NCBI GenBank assembly: GCA_021809225.1
Contig: JAKBAL010000202.1
Span: 1 to 5,176, forward strand
Reading direction: 5' to 3'
Origin: Pseudomonadota bacterium
GTDB lineage: Bacteria; Pseudomonadota; Alphaproteobacteria; UBA9655
Length of the DNA: 5,176 bases
Shown piece after piece: positions 4,610 through 5,176 of this stretch; within the stretch, counting starts at the first letter, position 1; the number at the start of each line of letters is the position of its first letter. Both the position numbers and the translations under genes were made by a program. The notes beneath the pieces were generated by a model. That model was not told where the DNA came from, searched no databases, and saw only the letters and a program-made list of their open reading frames with translations.

Positions 4610-5176
4610 CTATTCCGTATAAAGAGTGCGAATGTTAGAAAACATACACCCTTGGAGGTAATCTAAACTTAAATCTATTGTCTGTTCACTGGTTTCAAAA
4701 GACTGCTGAGGAAATACTCTTTTCTCTGTTTTTGTTCGCGTGAAGTAAATTGAAGAAGTTCGTTTAGCACTTTCCAAGGTCAAATCTTTATAAATTTTCT
4801 CATTATCGTAAAAAGCATAAGAGATACCAGAGTAAGGTCTCCCCGAATAATATATAGGAATAAAAGGGGTATCTTCTTTCACTAAAGCTTTTAACCCTAA
4901 GACTTTGAGTGAATTCATAAACTCTCCACGTAATCCCTTATCCTTGCATAGCTCATTAATAATCATCTTTTGACAATCATCACAAGCATCATAACGTGAA
5001 AAAAACTTAACCCCAAAACAGTTAACCTGACTAATTTTTTTAGCTTTTTTATTGAGAAGTTGTTGAAAAATTGAATTATTATATTTTTCGTCGTCGTCGA
5101 CTGCTTTGCTGTTTGCCTCAAGCTTGAAAAACCTATCCTCACTATGCCCAAATATCGATATTAGCTTAATATGAGC
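4610..5176 (-). CDS. Unrecognised protein, C-terminal part, with candidate zinc-dependent deaminase motifs
   Basis: The minus-strand frame ending in TAG at 4610-4612 is open to the right edge, giving 188 visible residues. The first 70 contain no Met, Val(GTG) or Leu(TTG) start, so the gene begins outside the window and the ATG at 4966 is internal. Near the visible N-terminus is FGHSEDRFF (H11, E13), and 52 residues after that His is VKFFSRYDACDDCQKMI (C65, C68). A histidine-x-glutamate helix followed by a strand and CxxC at a helix start is the zinc-site pattern of the cytidine-deaminase-like superfamily. A further predicted strand follows (FIPIYYSGRPYSG, about 105-117). The usual PCxxC has Ala in place of Pro. 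An Asp run (27-29) comes from a (TCG)4 tract at 5088-5099. After about residue 125 the tail is polar and unrecognised. OTT_1508-like or toxin-type deaminase families are possible matches, unproven. The gene converges on mutM with a 20-base gap and no obvious terminator. Confidence 0.55.
   Translation of the reverse strand, partial: AHIKLISIFGHSEDRFFKLEANSKAVDDDEKYNNSIFQQLLNKKAKKISQVNCFGVKFFSRYDACDDCQKMIINELCKDKGLRGEFMNSLKVLGLKALVKEDTPFIPIYYSGRPYSGISYAFYDNEKIYKDLTLESAKRTSSIYFTRTKTEKRVFPQQSFETSEQTIDLSLDYLQGCMFSNIRTLYTE

Noticed and set aside
4399..4638. 79-codon plus-strand open frame overlapping the 3' end of mutM
   Set aside because: It overlaps the helix and zinc-finger coding region of mutM in another frame and has no start signal of its own.
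4963..5151. 62-codon minus-strand open frame starting at 5151
   Set aside because: It is an out-of-frame shadow of the gene that runs from 4610 to the right edge. The other frame holds the HSE and CxxC motifs and is longer.

Overview
The window looks like a mobile-element-rich stretch of a low- to moderate-GC alphaproteobacterial genome, plausibly a host-associated lineage such as Holosporales/Paracaedibacterales or Rickettsiales. The reasons are the alphaproteobacterial-looking MutM N-terminus (a run of the type RPNLRYPFP), the AT-rich spacers, and two nested insertion sequences in about 3.6 kb. This placement is inference. No rRNA, tRNA or lineage marker is present to settle it.

Positions 1 to about 3045 hold the right-hand part of an IS21-type transposon whose left end lies outside the window. 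Four genes read rightward and each overlaps the next: the 3' part of a gene whose product resembles the C-terminal half of ParB-like proteins (1-432), istA transposase (426-1817, TTG start), istB AAA+ helper ATPase (1814-2608) and a 55-residue ORF (2598-2765). The overlaps are 7, 4 and 11 bases. About 280 bases of non-coding DNA follow. They contain a symmetric nested inverted repeat and end in two back-to-back 24-base repeats that look like transposase-binding terminal repeats. The second repeat ends in CA at 3045, which I take as the transposon's right end.

The element sits inside an IS256-family transposase gene on the opposite strand (3046-3579). Only the 5' part of that gene remains, up to the first catalytic aspartate. 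It also carries a separate 1-nt frameshift in an A6/T6 run. The IS256 terminal inverted repeat is recognisable at 3627-3650, so the order of events was IS256 first, IS21 second.

The chromosomal part follows. mutM (Fpg DNA glycosylase, 3747-4589, complete and apparently functional) starts only 96 bases from the IS256 end. Convergent with it, 20 bases away, is the 3' part of an unrecognised gene (4610-5176, minus) that is open to the right edge with no internal methionine start. A naive ORF call would start it at 4966 and lose its most informative part. The upstream extension contains an HSE motif and, 52 residues later, a CxxC motif (CDDC), the arrangement of zinc-dependent nucleotide/nucleic-acid deaminases, including the toxin and effector families.

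The transposon genes probably act as a unit: IstA cuts and joins ends, IstB selects targets, and the ParB-like and 55-aa proteins are accessory. The two observations most worth pursuing are the ParB-like gene coupled to an IS21 transposase and the candidate deaminase beside mutM.
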